From contig NZ_CP031123.2 of NCBI RefSeq assembly GCF_002843235.3, forward strand, positions 434,001 to 498,000: a DNA stretch of 64,000 nucleotides, given 5' to 3'. The notes under the pieces were generated by a model that saw only the letters and a program-made list of their open reading frames with translations, was not told the origin of the DNA and searched no databases. The position numbers were made by a program, and so were the translations under genes. Each line of letters opens with the position of its first letter. Positions within the stretch are counted from its first letter, which is position 1. Source of the DNA: Providencia huaxiensis (GTDB taxonomy: Bacteria; Pseudomonadota; Gammaproteobacteria; Enterobacterales; Enterobacteriaceae). Shown here piece by piece: positions 34,761 to 45,413 of the stretch.

Positions 34761-35087
34761 TCAGCTCCAGAGCTTTTCTAATTCATACATACGACGACTT
34801 TCATCTTGCATAATATGAACAATGGCATCGCCAAGGTCGACGACAATCCAATCAGAAATACCTTGCCCTTCAACACCTAATGGCATTAAACCATTTTTGC
34901 GGCAAGCGTCGATTAACCTGTCAGCAACAGACATCAAATGGCGGCTTGATGTCCCTGTACAGATGATCATCTGATCGGTAATACTTGATTTCCCTTGAAC
35001 ATCGATAGTAATGATATCTTCTGCTTTAGCATCATCAAGCTGATCGATAATAAATTGTTGGAGTTCAGTTCCTTGCAAAAGGTTCAC
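34761..35087 (-). CDS. rsfS: Ribosomal silencing factor RsfS
   Basis: 108 aa. It binds L14 (uL14) on the large subunit and blocks subunit joining in stationary phase. Family motifs: [25 protein letters not shown] and [20 protein letters not shown]. First gene of the rsfS-rlmH-mrdA-mrdB-rlpA run; nadD, its usual upstream partner, lies beyond a reverse-strand insertion. Confidence 0.97.
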   Translation of the reverse strand: MNLLQGTELQQFIIDQLDDAKAEDIITIDVQGKSSITDQMIICTGTSSRHLMSVADRLIDACRKNGLMPLGVEGQGISDWIVVDLGDAIVHIMQDESRRMYELEKLWS

Positions 35088-35350
35088 CTTTTATTCAAAT
35101 AAACAGAATATCACGTTAAACACTGTTTGTAGTTTGTAGATAAAATAATCGCTGATAATGAATCAAACACATTAACAGCCTTGCTATTTTACCCTAGATT
35201 TTAAGAAAAATCGGCTAAATTCTTTTTTATTCATTGTGGAGTGAAATTTATAGGGATATCCGTACATTTGAGCAAGAAGTTTGTGCTAACTTTACAAAAT
35301 AACGCTAAAAACTGTTCCCCTGATAAATATTTTAGGATGAGATACGTATT

Positions 35351-36073
35351 GTGCAAATAATTAAACCAAAAGTTTTTATATTTGAAGGGATTAATCACCT
35401 GCCTGCTAATATTCATCGGCAAGTGAGTTCTACGGTTGAATTTGTCACGGATTTTTCCCATGAGGACATGCAAAATAAGGTTAATGGTATTATCAGCTCT
35501 AAACAGCAATTTTGTGAATTACAGGGACTATTCCCTGCGAGCATTCCGATATTAACAGATGACAAGCTACAAAATGTCGCGTTCTGGGACTGCTTTTTGA
35601 CGAAATTGTATACGATGCAACGATTAAATGACTTACATCACGCGTTAACACATCACAATATTATTCAATTTCATAGCTGCCATAAATATCTCATTATGGC
35701 GTATTCTCCAGTTGGCTATCAGTATACTGGGCGTTTAGTGGCGAGTATTAAAAGCAGCACCGATCTTGAGTGTTTTTTTAATCAATATAAAGCCTGTTTA
35801 ATGGAAATATTGGCAACGGTGCCGGCAAGAAACATTGAAGTTAATGCGCTGAGTCATATGCAAGGCTATTTTAAACACAAAGCTACGAAGGATGAGAAAA
35901 AACGCTTATTGTGGCTGATTAATGACTATTTAGCAGGGAATTTACCGTTAAACCGGCCATTAGCGATGATGCGACAGTTGCTTGTTCAATACCCAGACAA
36001 CTATCTAATCGAGCAAGTTATTTTTGAACCATACCCTAATTGTAATTCAATAAGAGAGATCCCTTATTGCTGA
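35351..36073 (+). CDS. DUF1722 (YbgA-family) protein
   Basis: 240 aa from a GTG at 35351. Residues about 85-230 match the YbgA/DUF1722 pattern: [62 protein letters not shown], ending [12 protein letters not shown]. The first 80 residues match no domain I recognise and are not the DUF523 domain often fused to it. Function unknown; in other bacteria the domain often sits beside photolyase genes. It points against its neighbours, overlaps the 3' end of nadD by 10 bp, and occupies the place of cobC in E. coli, so it is probably an acquired gene. Confidence 0.8.
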   Translation: MQIIKPKVFIFEGINHLPANIHRQVSSTVEFVTDFSHEDMQNKVNGIISSKQQFCELQGLFPASIPILTDDKLQNVAFWDCFLTKLYTMQRLNDLHHALTHHNIIQFHSCHKYLIMAYSPVGYQYTGRLVASIKSSTDLECFFNQYKACLMEILATVPARNIEVNALSHMQGYFKHKATKDEKKRLLWLINDYLAGNLPLNRPLAMMRQLLVQYPDNYLIEQVIFEPYPNCNSIREIPYC

Positions 36074-36729
36074 TAAAGGTGTTGTTGATGAATATATTGC
36101 AGAACCGCATCTGGAATTAAATCCTGACACGAGTCACCGGAGCTTAATTTTTCGCGGATTTCGGTTGCAGAGATATTTACCAGTGGGGTATCCCCAATAA
36201 AAATATACCCATTCGCTACTTGGTTTAAGGCAATAGGGTCTGTTGTTTGATGTTCTAACAGCCAATTTTGCATTTTAGGGTCGGTAAACTGTGTGGCATA
36301 CCCCGGTCGGGAACAAACCAATAAATGGCAGTTATCAAGTATGTGATCCCAGCCGTGCCATTTATTAATCGACAATAAGGAATCTTGACCAATAATAAAC
36401 GCCAGGGGTTTTTCTGGCCCAATTTCTTGGCGTAATTCAACCAGTGTTTCTATCGTGTAAGAAGGGCTATTTTTTTCTAGTTCACGCGTATCGATAGCAA
36501 ATAAAGGTGCATTTTGAATCGCGAGTTTCACCATTTCTAAACGTTGTGATGGAGTCGCTTCTGGCTGTGGGCGATGGGGGGGAACGTGGTTAGGTAACAA
36601 GATAACTTTTTCGAGACCAACTTGTTGGGCAAGGGCTTGCACCGGACGTAAATGACCAAAGTGAATGGGGTCGAACGTCCCACCGAATAATGCTAGCAAG
36701 TTATGTTGTTTTGAAAAGGAATTACTCAT
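36064..36729 (-). CDS. nadD: Nicotinate-mononucleotide adenylyltransferase NadD
   Basis: 221 aa from the ATG at 36729. It adenylates nicotinate mononucleotide in NAD synthesis. Nucleotidyltransferase motifs [11 protein letters not shown] (T/HxGH type), PNHVPPHRP and [10 protein letters not shown] (ISSTxxR type) are intact. The start overlaps holA by 8 bp; the frame to 36759 would overlap further and is not needed. Confidence 0.97.
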   Translation of the reverse strand: MSNSFSKQHNLLALFGGTFDPIHFGHLRPVQALAQQVGLEKVILLPNHVPPHRPQPEATPSQRLEMVKLAIQNAPLFAIDTRELEKNSPSYTIETLVELRQEIGPEKPLAFIIGQDSLLSINKWHGWDHILDNCHLLVCSRPGYATQFTDPKMQNWLLEHQTTDPIALNQVANGYIFIGDTPLVNISATEIREKLSSGDSCQDLIPDAVLQYIHQQHLYQQ

Positions 36730-37753
36730 GAATAAAATTCTCTGCAAATGCTTTACCACATAATAGCATAGACAGTGACTGCAGGTCAGGCCATGGAGAA
36801 TGGCTAAAATCTTGTTTAATATTGATTTCTGCTTGCGTTAATAACATTAATGCAGATTGTAATTGATGCAATGTTAAACGTTGTAAAGCTTCCGTGAGCA
36901 CACCTCGGCGGTTTTGCCACACTTTGTGTTGATCAAATAATGTCTTTAATGGGGTTGTTGCAGATTGGCGTTTCAATGTAATAAGCAACATGAGATCACG
37001 TTGGATTGAACGCAATAAAATAACAGGCTCGACATCTTCTTGTTGCAGTTGCTCTAAAATATGCCATGAACGGCGGGACTTACCAGCCAATAGGGCATCA
37101 ACCCAATGGTAGGGGGTAAAATGCGCAGAATCATTAACGGCACTTTCGACCCGAGGGTAGGTGAGTTTACCATCTGGATAAAGAAGAGACAGCCGCTCAA
37201 GTGCTTGTGCCAAACCAAGTAAATTCCCTTCATAGCAGTAACAAAGTAGCTGGTTAGCTTCGGTTTCTAACGAAAGCCGCATACTGTAGGCGCGTTTAGA
37301 AACCCATTGTGGTAACCGCTGATATTCAGGAGTTAGGCAGCTGATATAAATAGCATCTTGGCTAATTGCTTTAAACCAAGCACTGTTTTCTTGTGCTTTA
37401 GTAAGCTTATGACCGCGTAACACAAGAAGGAGATCTGAATGCAGTAGTTGTGCCAGTTGGTTCAGCTTTTCAGCCATGGCAGCGTTAGGGCCATTTTCGG
37501 GCAATAACAGAGTCAGAGTTTGACGGCTTGCAAATAGGCTGAGAGCTTGGCAGAGGCTAAAAATCTCATCCCAATCGGTATTTTGCTCAAGAGAAAACGA
37601 AAAATGCTCTTCAAAGCCTTGCTCTTGTGCGGCTTTTCGGATGGCATCTTGGCTTTCTTGAAGAAGAAGGGGCTCATTGCCCCAAATTAAATAGCGGCCT
37701 CTTAGAGACTCTTGTAACGAAGAGGCCAGCTGTTCAGGGTAAATACGCGTCAT
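36722..37753 (-). CDS. holA: DNA polymerase III delta subunit HolA
   Basis: 343 aa, as in E. coli. The clamp-loader subunit that opens the beta sliding clamp. Recognisable: [21 protein letters not shown] at the start, [15 protein letters not shown], and QREDVEPV-type segments in the collar domain ([20 protein letters not shown]). The ATG shares its A with the lptE stop (TAATG), so the two are coupled. Confidence 0.96.
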   Translation of the reverse strand: MTRIYPEQLASSLQESLRGRYLIWGNEPLLLQESQDAIRKAAQEQGFEEHFSFSLEQNTDWDEIFSLCQALSLFASRQTLTLLLPENGPNAAMAEKLNQLAQLLHSDLLLVLRGHKLTKAQENSAWFKAISQDAIYISCLTPEYQRLPQWVSKRAYSMRLSLETEANQLLCYCYEGNLLGLAQALERLSLLYPDGKLTYPRVESAVNDSAHFTPYHWVDALLAGKSRRSWHILEQLQQEDVEPVILLRSIQRDLMLLITLKRQSATTPLKTLFDQHKVWQNRRGVLTEALQRLTLHQLQSALMLLTQAEINIKQDFSHSPWPDLQSLSMLLCGKAFAENFIHE

Positions 37754-38292
37754 TATGGTTGAGTATTCGTATCAGCCGCTTGGTTTTTTGCTTTTTCAAG
37801 CTCTGCTGAATGAACAAGCAATAATTTACGCACGATATTACGTGCAGCTTGTTCTTGCATTTCTTGTCTAACAATTTCTTTCTCTGCATCTTTTGCAAGT
37901 GCTTCTAAAGGGTTGTCGAAGAAAGTGCGTTCAACACGGCTTTGTAATGGATATATTGCACCATCAGGCATTAAAACCTGCGCATTCATCACCAGTGTTA
38001 ACTGTTTCTCCGCGGCTTTACCATCTTGATAAACGGATACAGTTTCTGTGTTTTCAGTCGAACCAATGACTTTCAAAATAGGAATGTTCGGACTTCCAGT
38101 TTCGAGAACCTTCACGTTACTGAGCCGTAGTTGCTCCCTGAGCGCTCTTGTGAGGTAGCCATATGGGTCACTTGAACTTAGCTGCAAAGTTCTCAGTTCC
38201 TCAGGAATTTGAGTTGTTCCTTGAAGACGAAAACCGCAACCTGCGGTGACTAGCACCGCCAGGCTCAAAAATAAAGTTATCAGATAACGCAC
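37753..38292 (-). CDS. lptE: LPS-assembly lipoprotein LptE
   Basis: 179 aa. The lipoprotein signal ends LVTAGC with Cys near residue 19. The mature part has the LptE pattern [27 protein letters not shown]. It plugs the LptD barrel at the outer membrane. Third gene from the promoter side in leuS-lptE-holA-nadD. Confidence 0.97.
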   Translation of the reverse strand: MRYLITLFLSLAVLVTAGCGFRLQGTTQIPEELRTLQLSSSDPYGYLTRALREQLRLSNVKVLETGSPNIPILKVIGSTENTETVSVYQDGKAAEKQLTLVMNAQVLMPDGAIYPLQSRVERTFFDNPLEALAKDAEKEIVRQEMQEQAARNIVRKLLLVHSAELEKAKNQAADTNTQP

Positions 38293-38322
38293 CTGGCCTC
38301 CTTATCAGCCAACAACCTAATA

Positions 38323-40905
38323 TTAACCTACAACAAGGTTTAGCAATTTGCCTGGGACATAGATTACTTTGCGGATGCTAACACCTTCAAGGTATTTCGC
38401 TACGCTTGGCTCATTTTTTGCCATGTCTAGGACAAACTCTTGGGTTGCATCAGCCGGAACGGTGATACGGCCACGCACCTTACCATTAACTTGAACAACA
38501 ACCAGTTTGGTATCGTCAATCATGGCTTTTTCATCAGCAACAGGCCACTGTGCAAAGTCGATGTCCGTTTGGTGACCGAGTGCTTTCCACATCTCAAAGC
38601 AAGCGTGTGGAATGATTGGTGATAACATCAGCGTGATAGCCTCGAGAGACTCTTGGACTAATGCACGGTCTTGCTCAGTTTCTTGTGGTGCACGAACTAA
38701 TTTGTTTAAGAATTCCATGACGGCTGCAATCGCGGTATTAAATGCATAACGACGACTGAAATCATCAGAGACTTTAGCAATTGTTTTGTGCAGATCACGA
38801 CGTAAGTCTTTCTGTTCTGGTGTCAGTGCGCTGATATCTAAAGGCGAAGTGGCGCCTTTTTGAGAATGTTCATGCACTAAACGCCAAACACGACGAACGA
38901 AGCGGTTAGCGCCTTCAACGCTAGACTCTTGCCACTCAAGGGTTAACTCAGGTGGAGCCGCAAACATCATAAACAGACGAACAGTATCGGCACCGTATTT
39001 TTCGACCATCAATTGTGGATCAATACCGTTGTTTTTCGACTTAGACATTTTGCTCATACCGGTATACACCAGTTCATGGCCTTCACTGTCTACGGCTTTA
39101 GTAATACGGTTTTTGTCGTCACGTTCAACAATGGCATCTGCTGGGGATACCCAAACACGTTGGCCATCGCTGCCGGTGTAATAGAATGCATCAGCAAGCA
39201 CCATGCCTTGGCACAGTAGACGTTTTGCTGGTTCATCAGAGTTAACTAACCCTGCATCACGCATCAACTTATGGAAGAAGCGGAAATACATTAAGTGCAT
39301 GATGGCGTGTTCGATACCACCAATATATTGGTCAACCGGTAACCAATAGTTTGCTGCCTCTGGGTTTAACATGCCTTCGTCATATTGTGGGCAGGTATAA
39401 CGTGCATAGTACCAAGAAGATTCCATAAAGGTATCGAAGGTATCCGTTTCACGTAACGCAGGTTGACCATTAATGGTCATTTTTGCCCACTCAGGATCAG
39501 CTTTAATTGGGCTAGTAATGCCGTTCATCACGACATCTTCCGGCAGAATGACAGGTAATTGGTCTTCAGGAACAGGCACGACAGTACCATCTTCCAATGT
39601 TGCCATTGGGATTGGTGCGCCCCAGTAACGTTGACGTGAAACGCCCCAGTCACGTAAGCGGTAATTTACTTTGCGTTGGCCTGCGCCCAGAGAAACGAGT
39701 TTATCTGAAATCGCATTAAAACCAGCTTGGTGGTCTAATCCATTGAACTCACCTGAGTTAATCAGGGAATTTTTCTCAGTCATCGCTTCTTGGGATAAAT
39801 CAGGCTCATTGCCATCAGCATCAGCAATAACGGCCTTGATGGGTAAGTTATATTTGTGAGCGAATTCCCAGTCACGTTGGTCATGGGCAGGAACGGCCAT
39901 AACCGCACCAGTACCGTATTCCATTAAGACAAAGTTAGCGACCCAAATTGGCAGCTTTTCTTGGGTTAATGGATGAATAACGAATAAGCCAGTAGCCATA
40001 CCTTTTTTATCCATGGTTGCCATATCTGCTTCTGCAGTTTTGGTGTTACGGCACTCATCAATAAATTGGGCTAATTCTGGGTTATTTGTTGCAGCCTCTT
40101 TCGCCAGAGGGTGGCCTGCTGCAACAGCCACATAAGTTGCCCCCATAAAAGTATCAGGGCGAGTGGTATAAACCGTTAGGGTTTCATCGCGGTCTGCAAC
40201 ATTGAATGTGATCTCAGTTCCTTCGGAACGGCCGATCCAGTTGCGCTGCATAGTTTTGACTTGCTCTGGCCAGTCATCTAATTTGTCGAGGTCGTTGAGC
40301 AGTTCTTCCGCGTAGTCGGTAATTTTAATAAACCATTGTGGGATTTCTTTGCGCTCAACAGGGGTGTCACAACGCCAGCAGCAGCCATCAACCACTTGTT
40401 CATTCGCCAAAACGGTTAAATCATGTGGGCACCAGTTAACCGCAGAGGTTTTTTTGTACACTAAACCTTTTTCATACAATTTAGTGAAGAACCATTGTTC
40501 CCAACGGTAATATTCAGGAGTACAAGTGGTGACTTCACGATCCCAATCATAACCGAAACCGAGCATTTTCAACTGGTTTTTCATGTAGTCGATATTGGCG
40601 TAAGTCCATGGCGCAGGAGCCGTATTATTTTTAACTGCAGCACCTTCAGCAGGCAGACCAAACGCATCCCAACCAATTGGTTGGAGAACGTTTTTCCCCA
40701 ACAAACGTTGGTAACGAGAGATAACGTCACCCATGGTGTAGTTACGTACGTGGCCCATGTGTAGTCGACCAGAAGGGTAAGGTAGCATGGACAGGCAGTA
40801 GTATTTTTCTTTGCTGTTGTCTTCAGTCACTTTGAAAGTTGCTTTTTCATCCCAGTGACGCTGTACTTTAGGCTCTATATCTTCTGGACGATATTGTTCT
40901 TGCAT
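38323..40905 (-). CDS. leuS: Leucyl-tRNA synthetase
   Basis: 860 aa from the ATG at 40905, the E. coli length; the open frame to 40983 adds 26 unsupported residues. Class Ia motifs HMGH (in [12 protein letters not shown]) and KMSKS (in [12 protein letters not shown]). The editing domain holds [12 protein letters not shown] and the conserved [15 protein letters not shown]. It charges tRNA-Leu; a tRNA-Leu gene is in the window at 62.4 kb. Confidence 0.98.
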   Translation of the reverse strand: MQEQYRPEDIEPKVQRHWDEKATFKVTEDNSKEKYYCLSMLPYPSGRLHMGHVRNYTMGDVISRYQRLLGKNVLQPIGWDAFGLPAEGAAVKNNTAPAPWTYANIDYMKNQLKMLGFGYDWDREVTTCTPEYYRWEQWFFTKLYEKGLVYKKTSAVNWCPHDLTVLANEQVVDGCCWRCDTPVERKEIPQWFIKITDYAEELLNDLDKLDDWPEQVKTMQRNWIGRSEGTEITFNVADRDETLTVYTTRPDTFMGATYVAVAAGHPLAKEAATNNPELAQFIDECRNTKTAEADMATMDKKGMATGLFVIHPLTQEKLPIWVANFVLMEYGTGAVMAVPAHDQRDWEFAHKYNLPIKAVIADADGNEPDLSQEAMTEKNSLINSGEFNGLDHQAGFNAISDKLVSLGAGQRKVNYRLRDWGVSRQRYWGAPIPMATLEDGTVVPVPEDQLPVILPEDVVMNGITSPIKADPEWAKMTINGQPALRETDTFDTFMESSWYYARYTCPQYDEGMLNPEAANYWLPVDQYIGGIEHAIMHLMYFRFFHKLMRDAGLVNSDEPAKRLLCQGMVLADAFYYTGSDGQRVWVSPADAIVERDDKNRITKAVDSEGHELVYTGMSKMSKSKNNGIDPQLMVEKYGADTVRLFMMFAAPPELTLEWQESSVEGANRFVRRVWRLVHEHSQKGATSPLDISALTPEQKDLRRDLHKTIAKVSDDFSRRYAFNTAIAAVMEFLNKLVRAPQETEQDRALVQESLEAITLMLSPIIPHACFEMWKALGHQTDIDFAQWPVADEKAMIDDTKLVVVQVNGKVRGRITVPADATQEFVLDMAKNEPSVAKYLEGVSIRKVIYVPGKLLNLVVG

Positions 40906-41220
40906 GGCACCGATAATCCTATGGTGAATAAATGCTACATCTGTAGCGTGAATGTCTTTCTTAAATTGAGATCCGCATAGCATAGCGGATCTACACCGAA
41001 AACAACAATAGTTGATTAGCTGAACCTACGGGGGAAGCTGGATATTGCTTTTCGGGGAACGGATCAGGATATTTTACGCTGATAACCAAACAACTTAACT
41101 AAAAAACCAGTGAAATGGTAGTGGTTTGTTGAACTATTTCGGATCTGGGGCGTTGTTGTTGATTTATTTGTTAATAATATAGTGATAAGAGGAGGGAGCT
41201 AATAAGCTCCCTCTCTAATA
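40906..41220. other. Intergenic region leuS-gltL
   Basis: 315 bp without an ORF; it should carry the leuS promoter. At 41191-41214 GGAGGGAGCT-AATA-AGCTCCCTCT forms a strong hairpin just after the gltL stop; it lacks a good T run. No leader peptide or T-box was seen. Confidence 0.65.
41191..41214 (-). terminator. Hairpin at the end of gltIJKL
   Basis: 10-bp stem with a 4-nt loop 7 nt past the gltL stop. The following sequence on the minus strand is only modestly T-rich, so it may act as an RNA-end stabiliser as well as a terminator. Confidence 0.6.
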
Positions 41221-41946
41221 TTAATGAAGAATTTTTGCGAGGAAATCTTTTGCACGATCAGATTGTGGGTTAGCAAAAAAGTCTTCTTTTTTACTGTCTT
41301 CAACAATCTTCCCTTCATCCATAAAAATCACGCGATTAGCCACTTTCTTGGCGAATCCCATTTCATGGGTCACCACCATCATGGTCATGCCTTCATTGGC
41401 TAATTCAACCATAACATCAAGAACTTCGTTGATCATTTCTGGATCTAGCGCTGAGGTCGGTTCATCAAATAGCATTGCTATTGGGTCCATACACAGTGCT
41501 CGAGCGATAGCGACACGTTGTTGTTGTCCGCCTGAAAGCTGAGCTGGAAATTTATTGGCATGGCTGGATAAACCTACGCGCTCCAATAATTTCAAACCTT
41601 TTGCTTCCGCTTCTTTTTTATCGCGGTTTAATACCTTAACTTGCGCTAATGTCAGATTTTCAATGATTGATAAATGAGGGAATAGCTCGAAGTGCTGGAA
41701 CACCATTCCTACTTTAGAGCGTAATTTGGCAAGGTCAGTTTTTTTGTTATTTACTTGAATATCATTCACAAAAATCTCACCCTGCTGAATAGGTTCTAAA
41801 CCATTCACTGTTTTTATTAATGTGGATTTACCAGAACCAGATGGCCCGCACACAACCACAACCTCACCTTTTTTAACTTCAGTTGTGCAGTCTGTAAGCA
41901 CCTGAAATTGGCCATACCATTTGGATACATTTTTCAGGGTTATCAT
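41221..41946 (-). CDS. gltL: Glutamate/aspartate ABC transporter ATPase GltL
   Basis: 241 aa. Walker [11 protein letters not shown]-loop [11 protein letters not shown], signature [15 protein letters not shown], Walker [15 protein letters not shown], and the switch histidine in VVTHEMGFA. The ATG overlaps the gltK stop by 4 bp (ATGA). It powers uptake through GltJK. Confidence 0.98.
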   Translation of the reverse strand: MITLKNVSKWYGQFQVLTDCTTEVKKGEVVVVCGPSGSGKSTLIKTVNGLEPIQQGEIFVNDIQVNNKKTDLAKLRSKVGMVFQHFELFPHLSIIENLTLAQVKVLNRDKKEAEAKGLKLLERVGLSSHANKFPAQLSGGQQQRVAIARALCMDPIAMLFDEPTSALDPEMINEVLDVMVELANEGMTMMVVTHEMGFAKKVANRVIFMDEGKIVEDSKKEDFFANPQSDRAKDFLAKILH

Positions 41947-42620
41947 GAAACAGTCCTTTTCTTAAGATAATTCACTAACATAGAAGCGCCAAAACTAACA
42001 ATAAAGTACACCAGACCCGCAAACAGTACCATCTCTACTTGTGTCCCATCACGCTCACCTATATTGGTGGCGGTACGGAAAAAGTCTGTCAAACTGAGCA
42101 CATACACGAGGGATGAGTCCTGAAACAGTACAATCCCTTGAGTTAACAACAACGGCACCATGGCTTTGAAGGCTTGCGGTAATACGACGAGCCGCATGGT
42201 TTGCATATTTGTCATTCCCAATGCTAACGCAGCAGAGGCTTGCCCTCGAGAAATACTTTGAATACCAGCACGAATGATTTCAGAGTAATAGGCCGCTTCA
42301 AAAAGAGAGAAGGCTATCATTGCCGAAATTAAACGAATATCATTTTTTGGTGATAAGCCTAGAACATTTTGTAATAAGCTAGGCACAATTAAGTAGAACC
42401 ACAGCAAAACCATGACTAGTGGAATGGAGCGAAATGTATTCACATACAAGGCAGCAAACCAGCTAATGGGTTTGAATGTGGATAACCGCATCACAGCAAG
42501 GACAGTACCCCACAAAATCCCCACCACTATCGCGGTCAGTGTAATTTTCGCGGTGACAATAAAGCCATCGATTAAGAAGGGCATACTCGGAGCAATTGAG
42601 CTCCAATCAAATTCATACAT
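41943..42620 (-). CDS. gltK: Glutamate/aspartate ABC transporter permease GltK
   Basis: 225 aa by the start that aligns with E. coli (MYEFDWSS). An ATG one codon earlier (42623) has GGAGGG at 7 nt and is equally possible. HisM-type permease: EAA loop [35 protein letters not shown]. Follows gltJ by a few bases. Confidence 0.97.
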   Translation of the reverse strand: MYEFDWSSIAPSMPFLIDGFIVTAKITLTAIVVGILWGTVLAVMRLSTFKPISWFAALYVNTFRSIPLVMVLLWFYLIVPSLLQNVLGLSPKNDIRLISAMIAFSLFEAAYYSEIIRAGIQSISRGQASAALALGMTNMQTMRLVVLPQAFKAMVPLLLTQGIVLFQDSSLVYVLSLTDFFRTATNIGERDGTQVEMVLFAGLVYFIVSFGASMLVNYLKKRTVS

Positions 42621-42624
42621 CATT

Positions 42625-43365
42625 TTACCGCCCTCCAATGGTGCCAGGTAAGCGAACTTTGCGCTCTAATAACGTCATCAAAATCATAATAATGACGTTA
42701 ATTCCGACATAAGCTAACGTAATTGCGGTAAAGGATTCCCATGCGTGAGCAGAATAGTCCAATAGCTTTCCTGCTTGTGCCGCCATATCGACTAAACCAA
42801 TGGTTGATGCAATGGCTGAGTTTTTGACCAAGTTCAGCATTTCAGACGTCATTGGTGGCAAAATTACCCGATAGGCGTTGGGTAATAAAACGTAGCGATA
42901 GGTTTGTGGCAAAGTGAGCCCCATTGCGAGAGCAGCGCTTTTTTGCCCTCTAGGTAGTGACTGAATGGCTGCACGTACTTGCTCGGTCATTCGTGCTGCG
43001 GTGAATAACCCAAGGCAAAGCATTGAGGAAATAAAGAATTGATAGTTAGGATCTAAGTCCATTTTAAACCAATCCCCGATTGAGCGAGGGAGAAGTTCTG
43101 GAATAACCAAATACCAAGTAAAAAATTGCACAATAAGTGGTACGTTGCGGAATAACTCTACGTAAGCAGTTCCTAAAAAGGCTAAAAAACGGTTAGGTAC
43201 GGTACGTAAAATACCGAAAAATGAGCCGACTAAGAATGCGATGATCCAGGCACAAATAGAAAGTGTTACGGTGACTTCGAGGCCAGATATTAACCACCCT
43301 AAATAGGTGGTATTCCCAAACGGGGCTTCCTGAAGGAAAATCCCCCAATTCCAGTTAATAGACAT
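42625..43365 (-). CDS. gltJ: Glutamate/aspartate ABC transporter permease GltJ
   Basis: 246 aa from the ATG at 43365 (AGGAAG upstream; aligns with E. coli Glt[13 protein letters not shown]). The frame to 43446 crosses the gltI-gltJ hairpin and is rejected. Permease motifs [13 protein letters not shown] and [31 protein letters not shown]. Confidence 0.97.
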   Translation of the reverse strand: MSINWNWGIFLQEAPFGNTTYLGWLISGLEVTVTLSICAWIIAFLVGSFFGILRTVPNRFLAFLGTAYVELFRNVPLIVQFFTWYLVIPELLPRSIGDWFKMDLDPNYQFFISSMLCLGLFTAARMTEQVRAAIQSLPRGQKSAALAMGLTLPQTYRYVLLPNAYRVILPPMTSEMLNLVKNSAIASTIGLVDMAAQAGKLLDYSAHAWESFTAITLAYVGINVIIMILMTLLERKVRLPGTIGGR

Positions 43366-43418
43366 GATGTTGACTTCCTGTGGGCAATGTAATTCCCGAA
43401 TACTGTCGTAAAAGAGGA

Positions 43419-43445
43419 TGCAAGGCGGGGAACGGCCGCCTTGCA
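43419..43445 (-). promoter_or_regulatory. Strong intercistronic hairpin gltI-gltJ
   Basis: TGCAAGGCGG and CCGCCTTGCA form a perfect 10-bp stem with a 7-nt loop in the 115-bp gap. No T run follows, so it is not a simple terminator. Such hairpins after binding-protein genes block 3' decay and allow more GltI than permease; this role is inferred. Confidence 0.75.
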
Positions 43446-43480
43446 ATTCTTACTTCAGTAATACCCTGTTTGTCTTTTTA

Positions 43481-44374
43481 TTAGTTTAATGCTTTGTCAT
43501 TCGGTTCTTTAAATAAGGCTTTCATTTCATCGGACAGCGTAAATTTCAGGTTCAGATTTTTTGGTGGAATAGGTTGATTGAACCAGCGGTCAAAGGATTT
43601 CTCAGCGACACCCGAGGTTTGTGCATTCGCAATGGTTTCATCGATAAGCACTTTAAATTGAGGGTCGTCTTTACGTAACATACAGCCGTAAGCTTCTTCA
43701 GTTTGTGGTTTGCCGACGATTTCCCAGATCTCTGGTTTTTTCGCTTTTGCTCGCTCACCTGCTAACAATGCGTCATCCATCATAAAGGCGACAGCACGGC
43801 CAGACTCTAAGGTACGGAACGAGTCACCATGGTCTTTCGCGCTGATAATGCGCATTTTCATGTTTTTTTCATCATTTAACTGATTCAACAGAATTTCAGA
43901 AGTTGTACCTGAGGTCACAACGACATTTTTACCCGCTAAGTCAGCAAAGTCTTTTACACCAGAGTCACCTTTGGTGAGCAAGCGTGTCCCGACCACAAAG
44001 ATCGTGTTAGAGAAAGCGGCTTGTTTTTGTCTTTCTACGTTATTGGTTGTTGAGCCACACTCAAAATCAAATGTGCCATTTTGCAGTAGTGGAATACGGT
44101 TTTGTGATGTAATTGGAATGAGTTTGACTTGCAGATCAGGCATGTTTAATTTTTTCTTCACTGCATCAACAATAGCATTTGAATAATCCTGCGAGTAACC
44201 CACCACTTTCTGGCTATTATCATAGTAAGAGAAAGGGACGGAAGATTCACGATGACCAACAACTATTACACCGTTGTCTTTGATTTTTTTCAGAGTGCCG
44301 TTTAACTCTTCTGCTTGGACTGCACAGGTTGCACCTAAAATCATCATCGATAATACAAGTTTACTTATACGCAT
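43481..44374 (-). CDS. gltI: Glutamate/aspartate periplasmic binding protein GltI
   Basis: 297 aa. The signal peptide ends AVQA/EE (about 22). The binding-protein family 3 pattern GVIVVGHRESSVPFSYYD, GYSQDYSNAIVDAV and SFRTLESGRAVAFMMDDALLAGE is present. It captures glutamate and aspartate for GltJKL. First gene of the operon; in E. coli it adjoins lnt, here an 8-kb accessory block intervenes. Confidence 0.97.
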   Translation of the reverse strand: MRISKLVLSMMILGATCAVQAEELNGTLKKIKDNGVIVVGHRESSVPFSYYDNSQKVVGYSQDYSNAIVDAVKKKLNMPDLQVKLIPITSQNRIPLLQNGTFDFECGSTTNNVERQKQAAFSNTIFVVGTRLLTKGDSGVKDFADLAGKNVVVTSGTTSEILLNQLNDEKNMKMRIISAKDHGDSFRTLESGRAVAFMMDDALLAGERAKAKKPEIWEIVGKPQTEEAYGCMLRKDDPQFKVLIDETIANAQTSGVAEKSFDRWFNQPIPPKNLNLKFTLSDEMKALFKEPNDKALN

Positions 44375-44948
44375 AGTTACAACTCCTTTAGAACATCGGT
44401 GTAAACCCGTTGTAATTTTAAGGAGGTATCGTGAGATAACGCCTAAATTACTGTGGTTTTGTAGTGTTGTGTTTGCAAATGTTTCGCAGATTTAGATAAT
44501 CCCGCGATTATTCGCTATATGTTTTATTGTTGTTAAAAAGTAATTAAATTTGTTAATTAATGAAAACGAATTGTTTCAATTTCGGGAGCTGTCTCGCATA
44601 TTATTTGGGTAATTTTTGAATTACCGCACTAACATGGTGATTAGCCACTTAATATTGTCCTAAACTGATAGTCACGCACTGTTAAGGTGCAAACTATCTT
44701 CGTATCATGCCATATATTGGATAAAGCAATTTACGTGCCGAGTTTTGATGGAACTGCATTTTTGTTCATTGGGAAGAGAATAATATTTGTAAAGTTAGCT
44801 GATGACACTTGTACGGAATATTTTGCTGTGTAAGATGTAACCTCTATTTAACTTATAGACGGTGTAACGGTATTAATCAAAGACTGGTTTTTATCGTTAT
44901 GGTTATCAAAGTCGCATAATTAGTGTTATTTCAGGAAGTTATACCAAG
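44375..44948. other. Divergent intergenic region gltI-scsA
   Basis: 574 bp, AT-rich, with no credible ORF. It should hold the promoters of gltIJKL and of scsA. No CpxR pair (GTAAA-N5-GTAAA), CueR box or other copper operator was recognised by eye. Confidence 0.6.
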
Positions 44949-45365
44949 ATGCGCATGAACAGGCATTTAAAATTAGGTAAAGGATTAGTGATATTCGCCT
45001 GTCTGATGGTATTGATTTGTATGAATCAACGTGCCGTCGGAGAGCGCCTGCTCGCCAATTTTTTTGTGCCAGATGTCTTAGCTCAAGTGCAAATTAATAC
45101 TGGGGCTAACCTTTCCTATATCGAACAATCACAAGTAAAACAAGCTGATAGCAGTAGTTCGCATCTTTCTAGTTGTGAACTGAGCGCCAAGTCATTAATG
45201 ACTTTGTTACCTGTTGTGCTTGAACCATTCTTCTTTATGTTCCTTACTTTGGCTGCGCTAACTTTATTTTGTACTAATCTATTTATATCTAGAGCAAATA
45301 ATGAAGAGAAGCATGCCCCTCCAAGAGTCAGAAGACACTTACAGTTTTGTAATCTTCGGAATTAA
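44949..45365 (+). CDS. scsA: ScsA-like small membrane protein
   Basis: 138 aa. Two hydrophobic segments (about 11-27 and 86-112) frame a periplasmic-length loop with a Ser-rich stretch. The C-terminal tail is basic and has a Cys (LQFCNLRN). Assigned to ScsA mainly by position just before scsB; ScsA proteins are poorly conserved and their role in copper tolerance is undefined. ATG with AGGAAG 11 nt upstream. A small hairpin (ACACAA/TTGTGT) lies between its stop and scsB. Confidence 0.6.
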   Translation: MRMNRHLKLGKGLVIFACLMVLICMNQRAVGERLLANFFVPDVLAQVQINTGANLSYIEQSQVKQADSSSSHLSSCELSAKSLMTLLPVVLEPFFFMFLTLAALTLFCTNLFISRANNEEKHAPPRVRRHLQFCNLRN

Positions 45366-45413
45366 CACACAACGAATAGGGACTGGTTTGTGTAATTTAT
45401 TCTGGAGGAAACA

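Noticed and set aside
44375..44948. CpxR or copper-responsive operator before scsA
   Set aside because: No convincing tandem GTAAA or CueR-type dyad could be found by eye.
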